From the NCBI RefSeq assembly GCF_004006295.1, contig NZ_CP026095.1, positions 1,226,001 to 1,290,000 of the forward strand: 64,000 nt of DNA. The letters are read 5' to 3'. This document shows positions 26,876 through 35,682 of this stretch, piece by piece. The position numbers were made by a program, and so were the translations under genes. This DNA comes from Peribacillus asahii. GTDB lineage: Bacteria > Bacillota > Bacilli > Bacillales > DSM-1321. The notes below the pieces were generated by a model, which worked only from the letters and a program-made list of their open reading frames with translations, was not told the DNA's origin and ran no database searches. Each line of letters opens with the position of its first letter. Within the stretch, counting starts at the first letter, position 1.

Positions 26876-28129
26876 TTAATGAGCCGATTTAGTCTGATCA
26901 ATATGTTTGATATGCTTATAATTGAACAAGATGAATAATACAGAAAGGACAACAAATCCTGCACCTACAAGAAACGGAACATGTGAGTTGTAAATCTCGG
27001 CAAGTTTAGCTGCCATAAAAGGTGAGATTGCAGCTCCGATGAAACGTAGGAAGCTGTATGCAGCAGATGCTGTAGAGCGTTCAACAGGTGCTGCATCCAT
27101 CACAGCTGTTGTAATCAATGTATTATTATTTCCTAATAGAGCACCTGCAATAATAACAGCAGCGATTACGACAACGGAGTTTGCTGTCCAAATCCCCATT
27201 ATGAGCAGGGTAAGAGCAAATAAAAATAACATCATGACCATTGACTTAATGGCTCCGAAGCGTTGTTGAAGTTTTGGCGCCATAAAAACGGAAGTAATGG
27301 CAAGTAAGATTCCCCAACCTAAAAATACATAGCCTAATCCTTTTGGATCTAGCCCCATGATGAATGGCGCATACGCCATAATTGTAAAGAATCCGATATT
27401 GTACAAGGCAGCAACTATCCCTAATGTGAACAGTGAACGATGCTTCATCGCACGGAACGGATCTAATAAGGAAGTTTTGGTTTTAGTAACTGTTTTTGTG
27501 TTCGATGCGGGCATTAATTTAGATAGAATAATAAAGGCAAGGACCATCAATGTTGCGACACCAAGAAACGGTGCTCTCCATGATAAAGAACCTAATGTTC
27601 CACCAAGTAGTGGTCCAACTGATATACCAAGTCCAACCGCCATTTCATATAGAATAATCGCTTTGGCCGTTCCACTATTAGAAAGCGAAACGATTGCGGC
27701 TAAAGCAGTTGCAACAAATAAGGCATTACCAAGACCCCAACCAGCCCGCAATCCAACCAATGTCCATATATTGTTGGCGATTCCGCCACCAAGTCCTGAA
27801 ACAATCGCAATGATGATAATTCCTAAAAGCAACGTCCATTTATGTCCAAGTCTTGAAGAAAGCGTACCAGTAATAAGCATTGCAAATGCCATGACAGCAT
27901 TATAACTCGTGTAAAGTAAAGTTACTTCACTAGGTGTGGCATGCAATTTTTCAGCAATGGTTGGTAAAACAGGGTTTACAAGCCCCATTCCCATAAAGGC
28001 TGTAATACTGGCGAAAAAAATCGCCCATACAGCTATCGGTTGATGAAAAAGACCCCCTTGCCCTTTTGACAATTCAGATTGTGTGGATGGTATTGCTACT
28101 TTTGTTTTTACTTTTGATGTAGCTGACAT
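26876..28129 (-). CDS. MFS efflux transporter, divergent from a MarR gene
   Basis: 417 residues, twelve hydrophobic segments. Signature motifs: TGTLSSRLGHKWTLLLG in loop 2-3 and ILYEMAVGLGISVGPLLGG (motif C of antiporters) in helix 5. The ATG at 28129 follows AGGAGAAAGG. It faces away from a MarR-family gene across a 254-bp gap that contains an excellent operator palindrome, the classic layout of a MarR-repressed drug pump. The MarR gene is frameshifted here, so the pump may be expressed constitutively. Confidence 0.88.
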   Translation of the reverse strand: MSATSKVKTKVAIPSTQSELSKGQGGLFHQPIAVWAIFFASITAFMGMGLVNPVLPTIAEKLHATPSEVTLLYTSYNAVMAFAMLITGTLSSRLGHKWTLLLGIIIIAIVSGLGGGIANNIWTLVGLRAGWGLGNALFVATALAAIVSLSNSGTAKAIILYEMAVGLGISVGPLLGGTLGSLSWRAPFLGVATLMVLAFIILSKLMPASNTKTVTKTKTSLLDPFRAMKHRSLFTLGIVAALYNIGFFTIMAYAPFIMGLDPKGLGYVFLGWGILLAITSVFMAPKLQQRFGAIKSMVMMLFLFALTLLIMGIWTANSVVVIAAVIIAGALLGNNNTLITTAVMDAAPVERSTASAAYSFLRFIGAAISPFMAAKLAEIYNSHVPFLVGAGFVVLSVLFILFNYKHIKHIDQTKSAH

Positions 28130-28241
28130 ACCTTTCTCCTCTCCTAACTGTTTTCAACTATCTATAAGGGAAAACTCCTCATAGTTTTTTTTACTAATAA
28201 ATCCGAATAGGCACAACAATGAAATGTAACAATATTCCTGA

Positions 28242-28280
28242 AGTTGCATCATACAACTATTTTAATTGTATGATGCAACT
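28242..28280. promoter_or_regulatory. MarR-type operator palindrome
   Basis: Perfect 15-bp arms AGTTGCATCATACAA and TTGTATGATGCAACT separated by nine bases, between the divergent MFS and MarR genes. The TTGCATCATACAA half-site pair is of the type bound by MarR/OhrR dimers. The size could accommodate two overlapping dimers. Confidence 0.75.
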
Positions 28281-28383
28281 ATTTGATATGTCAATACAAT
28301 TTTCTAGCGTGATTAGTCATGAATTGACAAACGTTTGTAGTGAGTTATCATAATTTATAGAGAATATTTGATGAGGTGGAAAG

Positions 28384-28814
28384 ATGATGAAGGAAGATTT
28401 ACTGGAAACAATCGAACTAGAAATGGCAATACTCGGTCGGCGTCTTACATCTGTTACACCGAATAAAGCTCAAACGAATCTAGACCGAGCTACATATCTT
28501 CTATTGCTTAAGTTATTCGTTCAAGGTTCTATTGGAGTAAAAGTATTGGCGAATGAATTACAATTGGATATGTCTACAGTAAGCAGACAAGCTGCTACAT
28601 TAGAGCATAAAGGGTATGTGAATAAAATTCCTGACCCCTAGATGGTCGGGCATCCTTTTACCAAATTACTGAACTGGGAAAAACAGAATTATTAACATAC
28701 AAACAAATGAGAATGGAGAGAATTGGGGAGTTAGTGAAGGAATGGTCAGATGAAGAATGCGAAGTATTTGGCCGACTGTTAAAAAAGTTTAATCAAGCAC
28801 TGCATCAAAAATAG
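28384..28814 (+). pseudogene. MarR-family repressor, frameshifted after codon 85
   Basis: The first 85 codons give a standard MarR N-terminus and winged helix (LANELQLDMSTVSRQAATLEHKGYVNKI) and then stop at TAG 28639-28641 right at the wing tip (PDP). One frame over, the sequence continues as DGRASFYQITELGKTELL and ends FNQALHQK at TAG 28812-28814, exactly the missing wing strand and dimerisation helix. A single lost base at about 28638-28640 explains it. The truncated product keeps the recognition helix but lacks the C-terminal dimer helix and would probably not repress. Confidence 0.88.
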
Positions 28815-28880
28815 AGATAATGCGTCATCAAGGCGATTGGAAATGGAGAGAATTCTTAAGAAAAGGGGTGATTCTAAGTT

Positions 28881-29300
28881 ATGTATGAACTAAAAACAAA
28901 GGAAAATGATAACAATGTTATAGAGTTTATCGAAACGGTTGAAAGTCCTAAAAAGCGTGAAGAAGCCTATAAATTGTTAGATATTTTTACAGAAACGACA
29001 GGTTTTCAAGCGAAAATGTGGGGACCAAGTATTATTGGATTTGGTTCTTATCATTATACATATAAGTCCGGTCATGAAGGAGATGCACCGCTAGTCGGCT
29101 TTTCACCTCGAAAAGCAAAAATCAGTTTGTATTTTGCGACGGGTGACACGACACGAGAAGAATTGTTAAAGGATTTTGGCAAACATACGACAGGAAAAGC
29201 GTGTGTATACATTAATAAAGTGGAAGATATTGATGTGGATGTGTTAAAAGCGTTAATTCAGCAATCTATAAGATTTCTACAAGAAACTTATCCGAATTAA
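28881..29300 (+). CDS. DUF1801 domain protein
   Basis: 139 residues, RBS AAGGGGTG before ATG 28881. The pattern WGPSIIGFGSYHYTYKSGHEG then SPRKAKISLYFATGD and LGKHTTGKACVYINK-like spacing is characteristic of DUF1801 (YdhG/YdeI relatives), a small cytoplasmic fold of unknown activity. It ends with a helix (LIQQSIRFLQETYPN). It follows the broken marR gene by 66 bp and is closed by a terminator, so it may once have been part of the same transcript. Confidence 0.8.
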   Translation: MYELKTKENDNNVIEFIETVESPKKREEAYKLLDIFTETTGFQAKMWGPSIIGFGSYHYTYKSGHEGDAPLVGFSPRKAKISLYFATGDTTREELLKDFGKHTTGKACVYINKVEDIDVDVLKALIQQSIRFLQETYPN

Positions 29301-29311
29301 ATTTGAAAATA

Positions 29312-29346
29312 AAAGAATCTAAACCCTTAATGAGTCTAGATTCTTT
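29312..29346 (+). terminator. Terminator after DUF1801 gene
   Basis: Perfect arms AAAGAATCTA and TAGATTCTTT around a 15-base loop. Confidence 0.65.
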
Positions 29347-29348
29347 AC

Positions 29349-29376
29349 AGGCTGCTGAGAGGTTCCTCAACAGCCT
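29349..29376 (-). terminator. Terminator after small minus-strand gene
   Basis: Arms AGGCTGCTGAG and CTCAACAGCCT (one G-T pair) around a six-base loop, ten bases beyond the stop of the gene at 29387-29578. Confidence 0.6.
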
Positions 29377-29386
29377 ATTTTAATGC

Positions 29387-29578
29387 TTATAGAAAGTCAT
29401 TAATGTTTTCGTTCACCCAAACATAGATTTTTTCTCTTACGTCTGCATCATTTGCTCCGTGTTGTTCTGAAAGAGCTACAATTTCAGCTGGCAGCTGCTC
29501 GATTACTTTGTCTACTTGCTCGTCTGTTGGCGGCATTCCTAATGCGTCAATAAAGCACTCTTGAATAATTTCTTTCAT
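29387..29578 (-). CDS. Small acidic helical protein, unknown function
   Basis: 63 residues, strongly acidic, starting MKEIIQECFIDALGMPPTDE and ending VNENINDFL. The ribosome site GGAGG lies seven bases before the ATG and a terminator follows the stop, so it is very probably expressed. I do not recognise the family; the predicted structure is two or three amphipathic helices. Confidence 0.65.
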   Translation of the reverse strand: MKEIIQECFIDALGMPPTDEQVDKVIEQLPAEIVALSEQHGANDADVREKIYVWVNENINDFL

Positions 29579-29725
29579 GTCTGTTCCTCCGTTAAGTAAA
29601 ATAAATGGACTAGCTTCCTTTTCAAATTTTAATTGAATTTTATATAAATTGAAACATATTTCAGCTGTAGTTAAAAAAAATACCCTAATCCGTTGACTTT
29701 ATGATTAGGGAGGAGATATATAAGG

Positions 29726-29765
29726 AAAAAGACTGCCCCTTTTCATTTCGGGACAACCTCTTTTT
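29726..29765 (-). terminator. Terminator after MaoC-like gene
   Basis: On the minus strand GAGGTTGTCCC pairs imperfectly with GGGGCAGTCTT, followed by TTTTTCC. It overlaps the stop of the gene at 29764-30228. Confidence 0.55.
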
Positions 29766-30228
29766 ACACGGTTACGAGTTGTTTAGTGTCACTTGATTCT
29801 TTTGTTTTTAATAATACAGTGATTTCTGTTAATAGTACGACTTCTTCATATTGATTCGTCATAGTAAATTTGAGGGTGACTTTGCCGCGGCCGGGATTTG
29901 ATGTTGGTGTTGAATTGACAACTTCTACTTCTGTATATAACACATCATTCTTTCTAACAGGTGCTGTAAATTTAACATAGTCAAGACCTTTTCCAACGAT
30001 GAATTCCTCACCTAATTTATTTAAGCGAATCCATTGTCCCCACATCTTACCAAGAGTTAGAAAGCCAGAGCTGATGATTCCGTTAAACATGCTATTTTCA
30101 GCATATTCTTGATCAACATGGATTGGTTGAGGATCGTATTTCGTTGCAAAATCGGCAATTTCTTCTGATGTCATTAAAATAGGTTCGCATTGAAAACGTT
30201 GACCAAGTTTAAATTCTTCAAAAAACAT
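29764..30228 (-). CDS. MaoC/hot-dog-fold enoyl-CoA hydratase-like protein
   Basis: 154 residues from ATG 30228 (MFFEEFKLGQRF), with GGAGAG nine bases upstream; the longer frame to 30279 lacks a ribosome site. The hydratase 2 motif is clear: ADFATKYDPQPIHVDQEYAE supplies the catalytic Asp and His, followed by NGIISSGFLT. MaoC proteins hydrate enoyl-CoA to (R)-3-hydroxyacyl-CoA or act as thioester-binding domains. It is monocistronic. A TGTAAC/GTTACA palindrome lies just upstream. A second MaoC-like protein occurs at 59532-59954. Confidence 0.85.
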   Translation of the reverse strand: MFFEEFKLGQRFQCEPILMTSEEIADFATKYDPQPIHVDQEYAENSMFNGIISSGFLTLGKMWGQWIRLNKLGEEFIVGKGLDYVKFTAPVRKNDVLYTEVEVVNSTPTSNPGRGKVTLKFTMTNQYEEVVLLTEITVLLKTKESSDTKQLVTV

Positions 30229-30262
30229 TAAGATTCTCTCCGTTCTTTTGTTTGGTGTATTA

Positions 30263-30276
30263 TGTAACGTGTTACA
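30263..30276 (-). promoter_or_regulatory. Short palindrome upstream of MaoC-like gene
   Basis: TGTAAC-GT-GTTACA, 35 bases before the start codon; shape and position suit a repressor operator (TetR- or FadR-like), regulator unknown. Confidence 0.35.
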
Positions 30277-30279
30277 CAT

Positions 30280-31165
30280 TTTATTTTTAATAGGATATTT
30301 TACAACTATAAGTTTAAATTAAAAATTTACGTTAGTAAAATACTAATTTTAGATTAGATTTCTAATTAATATTTGTGTTCATAAATAAGGAAAGAATACG
30401 GGGGATTTAATATAAAGGAATAAAATGCCTGATATATCAACAGTTTTATTTCTTCTTTATATGAATGAATTGTCTGTTGAAATGATAAATAGAACTTTTT
30501 TTGTAATATTTTTTATAAATTACATAATTTTCTAATATAATTTTAAATATCAATTGTTAGTATTGATTATAGAAGTCGTGGAATATACGACTATTTTTTT
30601 GTATTACTACAGTGATTAATTTGACAAGCGAAGTTGGATAAAATCGTTATTTGAAAATTTATTATCTTACCTTGTCGTAATGATTATTATACTGATATAT
30701 AACAAGGTGTATAATTTCATTTTCTTTTTCAGAAAATATGTAGGGAGGGAATGAATAGTTATTTGTTCAAACTTACTCATATCACAGTAGTAAAGAGATC
30801 TTCTGTAATAAATCTACACAAAAACTTTGTTACACCGTTTTTTGTGTATGAGAAGATGTAGAGGAAAATAAAGAGTTATCATGGTTGTTGAGCTTATTGA
30901 TAAGGCTGTGTATGCAATAAAACAGAATGGTTTTTGATATGAAACGTTATAAACTTGTTTTAAAAAATGCGGAGAAGGTCTATCCCTTTTTCATTTGAAA
31001 CACTGTATTTAAAGTATTGCGAAAAAGTAGTTTGAACGGTACGAGCAATCACTTTTTGGGGGCCGATTCTAAAAAAGTAATAATACTGGTAAAGTTTTTT
31101 ATTGATTTTTTTATGGGAAAGATGTTATGTTTTATTTCAAGGAAATATTGAAATGAATTCAAGAG
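30280..31165. other. AT-rich gene-poor stretch with a terminator and two weak tiny frames
   Basis: Nearly 0.9 kb without a convincing gene and visibly richer in A+T than its flanks. A terminator-like hairpin (AGTCGT, seven-base loop, ACGACT, then ATTTTTTT) lies at 30575-30600. Two 36-codon frames have ribosome-like sites: ATG 30425 after AAAGGAATAA, and ATG 30751 after GGGAGGGA, ending 30861. Neither product is recognisable. They are recorded here rather than called. Confidence 0.45.
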
Positions 31166-31288
31166 TTTTTCTATTTTGGGGGAAATGGGAATCGCTGGAT
31201 TTAGGAATTTTTCTATTTTGGGGAAAATAGAAGTTGTTCGTAATTTTCAGTATTTTCTATATTTTCTATTTTTGGGGAAATAGAAAAT
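31166..31288 (+). repeat. Three phased TTTCTATTTTGGGG repeats, two of them palindromic
   Basis: Copies begin at 31166, 31208 and 31261. Copy 2 forms TTCTATTTT-GGGG-AAAATAGAA (31211-31232) and copy 3 forms ATTTTCTATTT-TTGGGG-AAATAGAAAAT (31261-31288), both with perfect arms; copy 1 has only the left part plus GGGGGAAAT. The common C of CTATTT is spaced 42 and 53 bp apart, four and five helical turns. The last copy ends 27 bases before the transporter ATG. They look like regulator-binding sites on one DNA face. Confidence 0.75.
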
Positions 31289-31315
31289 GATACATGGGAA
31301 CAAGGGGGAACTATA

Positions 31316-32593
31316 ATGAAAAACAGATGGTTAATTGCTTTATCGGCTATTGCGATTCATCTCTCAATTGGTGGTGCATACGCTTACAGTGTATACAAGC
31401 TACCATTAGTTGAAACGATGGGATGGACAGCCACACAAGTAACTGTAGCATTTACAATAATGATGGCGCTTGCAGGAACGTCTGCCGCCTTTTTTGGAAA
31501 ATTTGTTGAAAAGAATGGTCCGCGAAAATCAGCTATGGTAGCCGCGATTCTTTTCGGTGCAGGACAAGCTGGTTCAGGACTAGCTGTCATGATGGATTCA
31601 GTAACACTTTACTGGTTAACTTATGGATTATTAAGTGGTCTTGGAATGGGGATTGGATATATCTCACCAGTATCAACACTGATTAAATGGTTCCCAGATC
31701 GTCGAGGATTAGCAACAGGTATGGCTGTACTTGGTTTTGGTGCAGGGGCTCTTATTACAGCTCCAGTAGCCGCTAACCTTATGCAAACTGTAGGTATTTC
31801 ATCTACGTATTATATTTTAGGTGCAGGCTATTTTATACTAATGTTTTTAGGTGCTTCTTACATCACACCGCCTCCAGCGAATTATATGCCAGAGGGAATG
31901 AAACAAGCTATTGACACTGGTAAAAAAGAAGTAAAGAAAGATTTACGACAATTAACAGCAAAAGAAGCAGTGAAAACAAAGCATTTCTGGATGCTATGGG
32001 CAATGAAACTTATTAATACGAGTGCAGGGATTATGATGATTTCGGTCGCTTCTCCAATGGCTCAAGAGGTAGTTGGCTTATCAGTTGCTGGTGCCGCTGC
32101 TCTAGTAGGGATCATGGGAATCTTTAATGGCGGCGGTCGACTTGGTTGGGCAGCAGCTTCTGATTATCTTGGTCGACAAAATGTTTTCATTGTCTTCTTT
32201 GTTATTCAAATCGTAGCGTTCTTATTACTACCAATTACAACAAACGTTTTAATATTCCAAGCATTGATTTTATTAGTTGTTAGTTGTTATGGTGGAGGAT
32301 TCTCTAATCTTCCTGCTTTCGCTGGAGATTTATTCGGAACAAAAGAAGTTGGTGCAATCCATGGTTATCTATTAACAACTTGGTCATTAGGTGGAGTGTT
32401 TGGACCGATATTAGTAAACGCTATTAAAGGAAGTACAGGCAGTTATGTTCCTGTTTTCTATACGTTCTTTGGATTAATTACGGTTGCTTTTATCATTTCA
32501 ATTTGGCTTAAAATGGACATTAAGAAATTCCAAATGAAGCAACAAGTAGTTAATGAACAACCGGTAGGAAAGACTTCAAGAAAGACTTCATAA
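31316..32593 (+). CDS. OFA-family (oxalate/formate antiporter-type) MFS transporter
   Basis: 425 residues with AAGGGGGAAC before ATG 31316. Twelve hydrophobic segments and the OFA signature features: SIGGAYAYSVYKLPLVE in helix 1, SGLGMGIGYISPVSTLIKWF followed by PDRRGLATGMAVLGFGAGAL, and NGGGRLGWAAASDYLGR in the second half. OFA members exchange small carboxylates (oxalate/formate, pyruvate, lactate). The substrate here is unknown, but the nearby lactate/glycolate-type oxidase genes make a small hydroxy- or ketoacid plausible. The 1-kb leader with three repeats suggests tight control. Confidence 0.88.
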   Translation: MKNRWLIALSAIAIHLSIGGAYAYSVYKLPLVETMGWTATQVTVAFTIMMALAGTSAAFFGKFVEKNGPRKSAMVAAILFGAGQAGSGLAVMMDSVTLYWLTYGLLSGLGMGIGYISPVSTLIKWFPDRRGLATGMAVLGFGAGALITAPVAANLMQTVGISSTYYILGAGYFILMFLGASYITPPPANYMPEGMKQAIDTGKKEVKKDLRQLTAKEAVKTKHFWMLWAMKLINTSAGIMMISVASPMAQEVVGLSVAGAAALVGIMGIFNGGGRLGWAAASDYLGRQNVFIVFFVIQIVAFLLLPITTNVLIFQALILLVVSCYGGGFSNLPAFAGDLFGTKEVGAIHGYLLTTWSLGGVFGPILVNAIKGSTGSYVPVFYTFFGLITVAFIISIWLKMDIKKFQMKQQVVNEQPVGKTSRKTS

Positions 32594-32806
32594 TGGCGAT
32601 TAGATGTTTCTAGACTTTAATCGGCAGCAGTAAAGTTTTAATTTATAATGGATCAAGACATTATCCATGTAGTTTCCTTATCGTGAGATGGGAGATACTT
32701 GGGTAGTGTCTTTTCTTGGTTTAGTAAAAAAATTTTTGGTTGAGTAGGATTTGGACGAGAAAAAGCGAAATATATATTGTTAAACATAATAATGTAGGAG
32801 GCGTTT

Positions 32807-33535
32807 ATGAATCATTTAAAGAAAGTGATAGGTGTATTATTAGCGATTACATTAGTTGTTGGTGTATCCTTTCCTGTTAACGCTACAAAGACTACAACAA
32901 AAGTTAAAACGGTAGATTATGTAGCGCTAGGCGATTCATTAGCAGCAGGAATAACACCGGATGGAATTCTGGACTATAGTTATACCGATTATGTAGCTTC
33001 AAAGTTTGAGAGTAGTAAATTATATAAGTTAGTGGATTACGATAATTTTGGTGTTTCAGGGTATACATCTGTTCAGCTAAAAAATGATGTTTTGAAAAGC
33101 AGTAAGATTAGAAAAGAAATAAAAGCAGCTACTCATATTACAATTGACATTGGAGCCAATGATCTTTTAGCTAAGCTTAAAACAGATCCAGCCACCGCTG
33201 TGGAGGCAATTCCTGAAGTGAGTGCTAATTTGCAGATTATTCTTAGTACGATTGATCAATTGAACCCAAAGGTTAAAGTGTATGTTATGGGATATTACAA
33301 TCCTTTCGTTTATTATCCACAAGAGCAGCAAGAGGCCATGTTACCGCTGTTAACTAATCTGAATGCTCAAATTAAGTCTGTTGCGCAAAAGAATAAAGAT
33401 ACATATGTAGCGACGGATGCAGTCATTCAAAAGAAGGCTAAAACGTATCTTCCCAACCCTAATAATATTCATTTAAGTAAATCCGGATATAAAGTAATAG
33501 CAAACGAGTTTTGGAAAGTGATTTATAAAAAGTAA
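32807..33535 (+). CDS. Secreted SGNH/GDSL hydrolase
   Basis: 242 residues; signal peptide at residues 1-26 (VIGVLLAITLVVGVSFPVNA), no lipobox. Block I is VALGDSLAAG with nucleophile Ser44, block II has FGVSGYTS (oxyanion Gly), block III IDIGANDLL (oxyanion Asn), and block V is NIHLSKSGY with the catalytic His. The residue three before that His is Asn rather than the usual Asp. The family cleaves esters of lipids, sugars or peptidoglycan at the cell surface. Ribosome site TAGGAGGCG; a terminator follows. Confidence 0.9.
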   Translation: MNHLKKVIGVLLAITLVVGVSFPVNATKTTTKVKTVDYVALGDSLAAGITPDGILDYSYTDYVASKFESSKLYKLVDYDNFGVSGYTSVQLKNDVLKSSKIRKEIKAATHITIDIGANDLLAKLKTDPATAVEAIPEVSANLQIILSTIDQLNPKVKVYVMGYYNPFVYYPQEQQEAMLPLLTNLNAQIKSVAQKNKDTYVATDAVIQKKAKTYLPNPNNIHLSKSGYKVIANEFWKVIYKK

Positions 33536-33556
33536 TCAGTATATCCGTTTTGTTCT

Positions 33557-33583
33557 CCCCTAATGTTAAGTTAGGGGTTTTTT
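33557..33583 (+). terminator. Terminator after SGNH hydrolase
   Basis: Arms CCCCTAA and TTAGGGG around a seven-base loop, followed by TTTTTT. Confidence 0.85.
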
Positions 33584-33705
33584 ATTGACGATTTTATCTC
33601 TTATATAGTTTTACTTTATCGTATACGATGCAATTTTACTAAAATAATAGATTTGTAGTATTTGGAAAAATATTTGTGTTACAATTTATGGAAGGGGGTG
33701 CGCGC

Positions 33706-35388
33706 ATGAACATAGTGGAAATAGATGTAGCTTTCCCAACGTTTATAACGAACAAATCAGGGGGAATTCTTGAAGTAAATGAAGTGATGAAGCAGCAATT
33801 AGGTATAGAGGTTTGTGATAAACATGTGAGCGATGTATTTTCTGAATGGAGCGTCTCTAAGGATCGATGTTTGGCACTGGGAAAAATGAGAGAGTTCTCT
33901 TGTGTATTCATCATACAAAGGCTTAGTGAAGACCGATACATGTGTGCTGGAGTTTTTTCACAAGAAATTGATTATATATTAAACGAGATAGATGTCCTTC
34001 AAAAAATGAATCGACATTTAGATGCGGTTATTGAAAATTCTTATGATGGTATTTATATCACGGATCGCGAAGGGAAAACGATTAAGACAAACTCTGCTAT
34101 TGAGAGAATAACAGGTATTCCAAAACATTATTACATAGGAAAGAATGTCGATGATTTAATTAAACGAGGGATTTTAGAATCATCGGTTAGTCAGAGGGTA
34201 CTTGAACAGAAAAAAAGTGTTTCCCTTGTTCAGCCAAATCGAGCAGGGAAAGAAACGTTATTAACAGGTAGCCCGATTTTTAACGATGATGGAGAAGTGG
34301 AAGCAGTTGTCACGAATATAAGGGACCTATCAGAACTAATGGAACTGCAAACAGCCCTTCGAAAAGCTAATGAGTTAAACAAAAGCTATCAAAAAGAAAT
34401 TGAACGATTAAAAGGAAATCAAGAAAACGCCTTTTCTCAAATCGTGATTAATAGTGAAAAGATGAGACAGCTGTATGAGGTTGCTGAACGTGTATTAAAT
34501 GTCGATACAACCATCTTAATTTTAGGACAAACCGGGGTCGGAAAGGATGTTTTAGCGAAGTTTATTTACAATCAAAGCAATCGGAGGATGCAAGGTAAAT
34601 TTATTAAGGTAAACTGTGGGGCGATTCCCCCTGATTTACTGGAATCAGAGCTGTTTGGCTATGAAGGCGGTGCGTTTACGGGAGCTAATAAACAAGGGAA
34701 ACCTGGATTGTTTGAATTAGCGGATATGGGGGTTCTATTTTTGGATGAAGTAGGTGAATTGCCGCTGAATCTGCAAGTTAAACTGCTTCGGGTCATTCAA
34801 GAACGTGAAGTACAAAGAATTGGTGCAGTTAAGTCAAAGAAAATCAACGTTCGAATTATTGCAGCGACAAACCGGGATTTGCGTGGAATGGTAGCGGATG
34901 GAACTTTCCGAGAAGATTTATTTTATCGCTTAAATGTGATTCCCATCTCGATTCCCCCTTTAGCTGAACGACGAGAAGATATTGTACCGTTAGTTTCGTA
35001 TTTTTTACAAAGTATGAATGAGAGATATGAACTGAATAAAAGTATAAGTGAAGAGCTTAGGTCTTTTCTTTATCAATATCATTGGCCGGGAAATATACGA
35101 GAGCTATCTAATTTAGTTGAAAGACTTGTATTGCTAACACAAGATAATGTCATCATGATTAAACATTTACCTCCAGAATATCAAACGGATTTTTTATCAT
35201 CTTCATCTATATCTTTAGATTCTGTAACTTTAAAAGAAGCAATTGAGCGAGCTGAAAAACAAGCGATTGTATGTGCTATGGAGCATTGTACGACAACGTA
35301 TGAGTTGGCACAGCGACTAGATACGAGCCAACCTACTGTTGTTAGAAAGTTAAAGAAATATAATCTTTCTTTGCAAGGCGAGAGTTGA
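33706..35388 (+). CDS. Sigma-54-dependent activator (PAS, AAA+, Fis-type HTH)
   Basis: 560 residues from ATG 33706, behind GGAAGGGGGTG; the frame is open to an earlier ATG without a ribosome site. An N-terminal PAS-like region (FITNKSGGILEVNEVMKQQL) and a second PAS (LDAVIENSYDGIYITDREG) precede the AAA+ domain with Walker A GQTGVGKD, the sigma-54 contact loop GAFTGA, Walker B GVLFLDEVGELP and the arginine finger region FREDLFYRLNVI. A Fis-type helix-turn-helix ends the protein (TYELAQRLDTSQPTVVRKLK). PAS-regulated members respond to metabolites. Its likely target is the -24/-12 promoter at 39631, but glc genes lie between. Confidence 0.93.
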   Translation: MNIVEIDVAFPTFITNKSGGILEVNEVMKQQLGIEVCDKHVSDVFSEWSVSKDRCLALGKMREFSCVFIIQRLSEDRYMCAGVFSQEIDYILNEIDVLQKMNRHLDAVIENSYDGIYITDREGKTIKTNSAIERITGIPKHYYIGKNVDDLIKRGILESSVSQRVLEQKKSVSLVQPNRAGKETLLTGSPIFNDDGEVEAVVTNIRDLSELMELQTALRKANELNKSYQKEIERLKGNQENAFSQIVINSEKMRQLYEVAERVLNVDTTILILGQTGVGKDVLAKFIYNQSNRRMQGKFIKVNCGAIPPDLLESELFGYEGGAFTGANKQGKPGLFELADMGVLFLDEVGELPLNLQVKLLRVIQEREVQRIGAVKSKKINVRIIAATNRDLRGMVADGTFREDLFYRLNVIPISIPPLAERREDIVPLVSYFLQSMNERYELNKSISEELRSFLYQYHWPGNIRELSNLVERLVLLTQDNVIMIKHLPPEYQTDFLSSSSISLDSVTLKEAIERAEKQAIVCAMEHCTTTYELAQRLDTSQPTVVRKLKKYNLSLQGES

Positions 35389-35417
35389 TTTTGTTTGCTT
35401 ATATGTCATTCAATTAA

Positions 35418-35457
35418 AAAGGCTGAAATTCTTAATTTATTAAGGGTTTCAGCCTTT
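35418..35457 (+). terminator. Terminator after sigma-54 activator
   Basis: Perfect 11-bp arms AAAGGCTGAAA and TTTCAGCCTTT around an 18-base loop. Confidence 0.75.
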
Positions 35458-35584
35458 AGTTCGTACATGATATTGTAAAAACTATTTTTAATCTGCAGAA
35501 ATTGCTCCGCCAGCTAGATAGGATGTAATGATGTGGGAAAATCAATTTGGATTTATATAGTCTCACTTTCCTGATTATCTTAGA

Positions 35585-35599
35585 ATTTGTATGACAAAT
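35585..35599 (+). promoter_or_regulatory. GntR (FCD-type) operator, distal copy
   Basis: ATTTGT-ATG-ACAAAT, a perfect palindrome with the TTGTNNNACAA pattern typical of FadR/LldR-type GntR regulators. The core TTGTATGACAA recurs 97 bases downstream, both copies upstream of the GntR gene. Confidence 0.6.
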
Positions 35600-35682
35600 T
35601 ATCCAGGGATGATAGAGTTTTTATTGGTTTTTTGTAACTTATATAAATATTTATGTAAAAATTTTAAAATAAAACTGGAAAC

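Noticed and set aside
27357..27905. 182-codon plus-strand frame
   Set aside because: Lies wholly antisense within the MFS gene at 26876-28129; Pro/Ala/Thr-rich shadow translation without a ribosome site.
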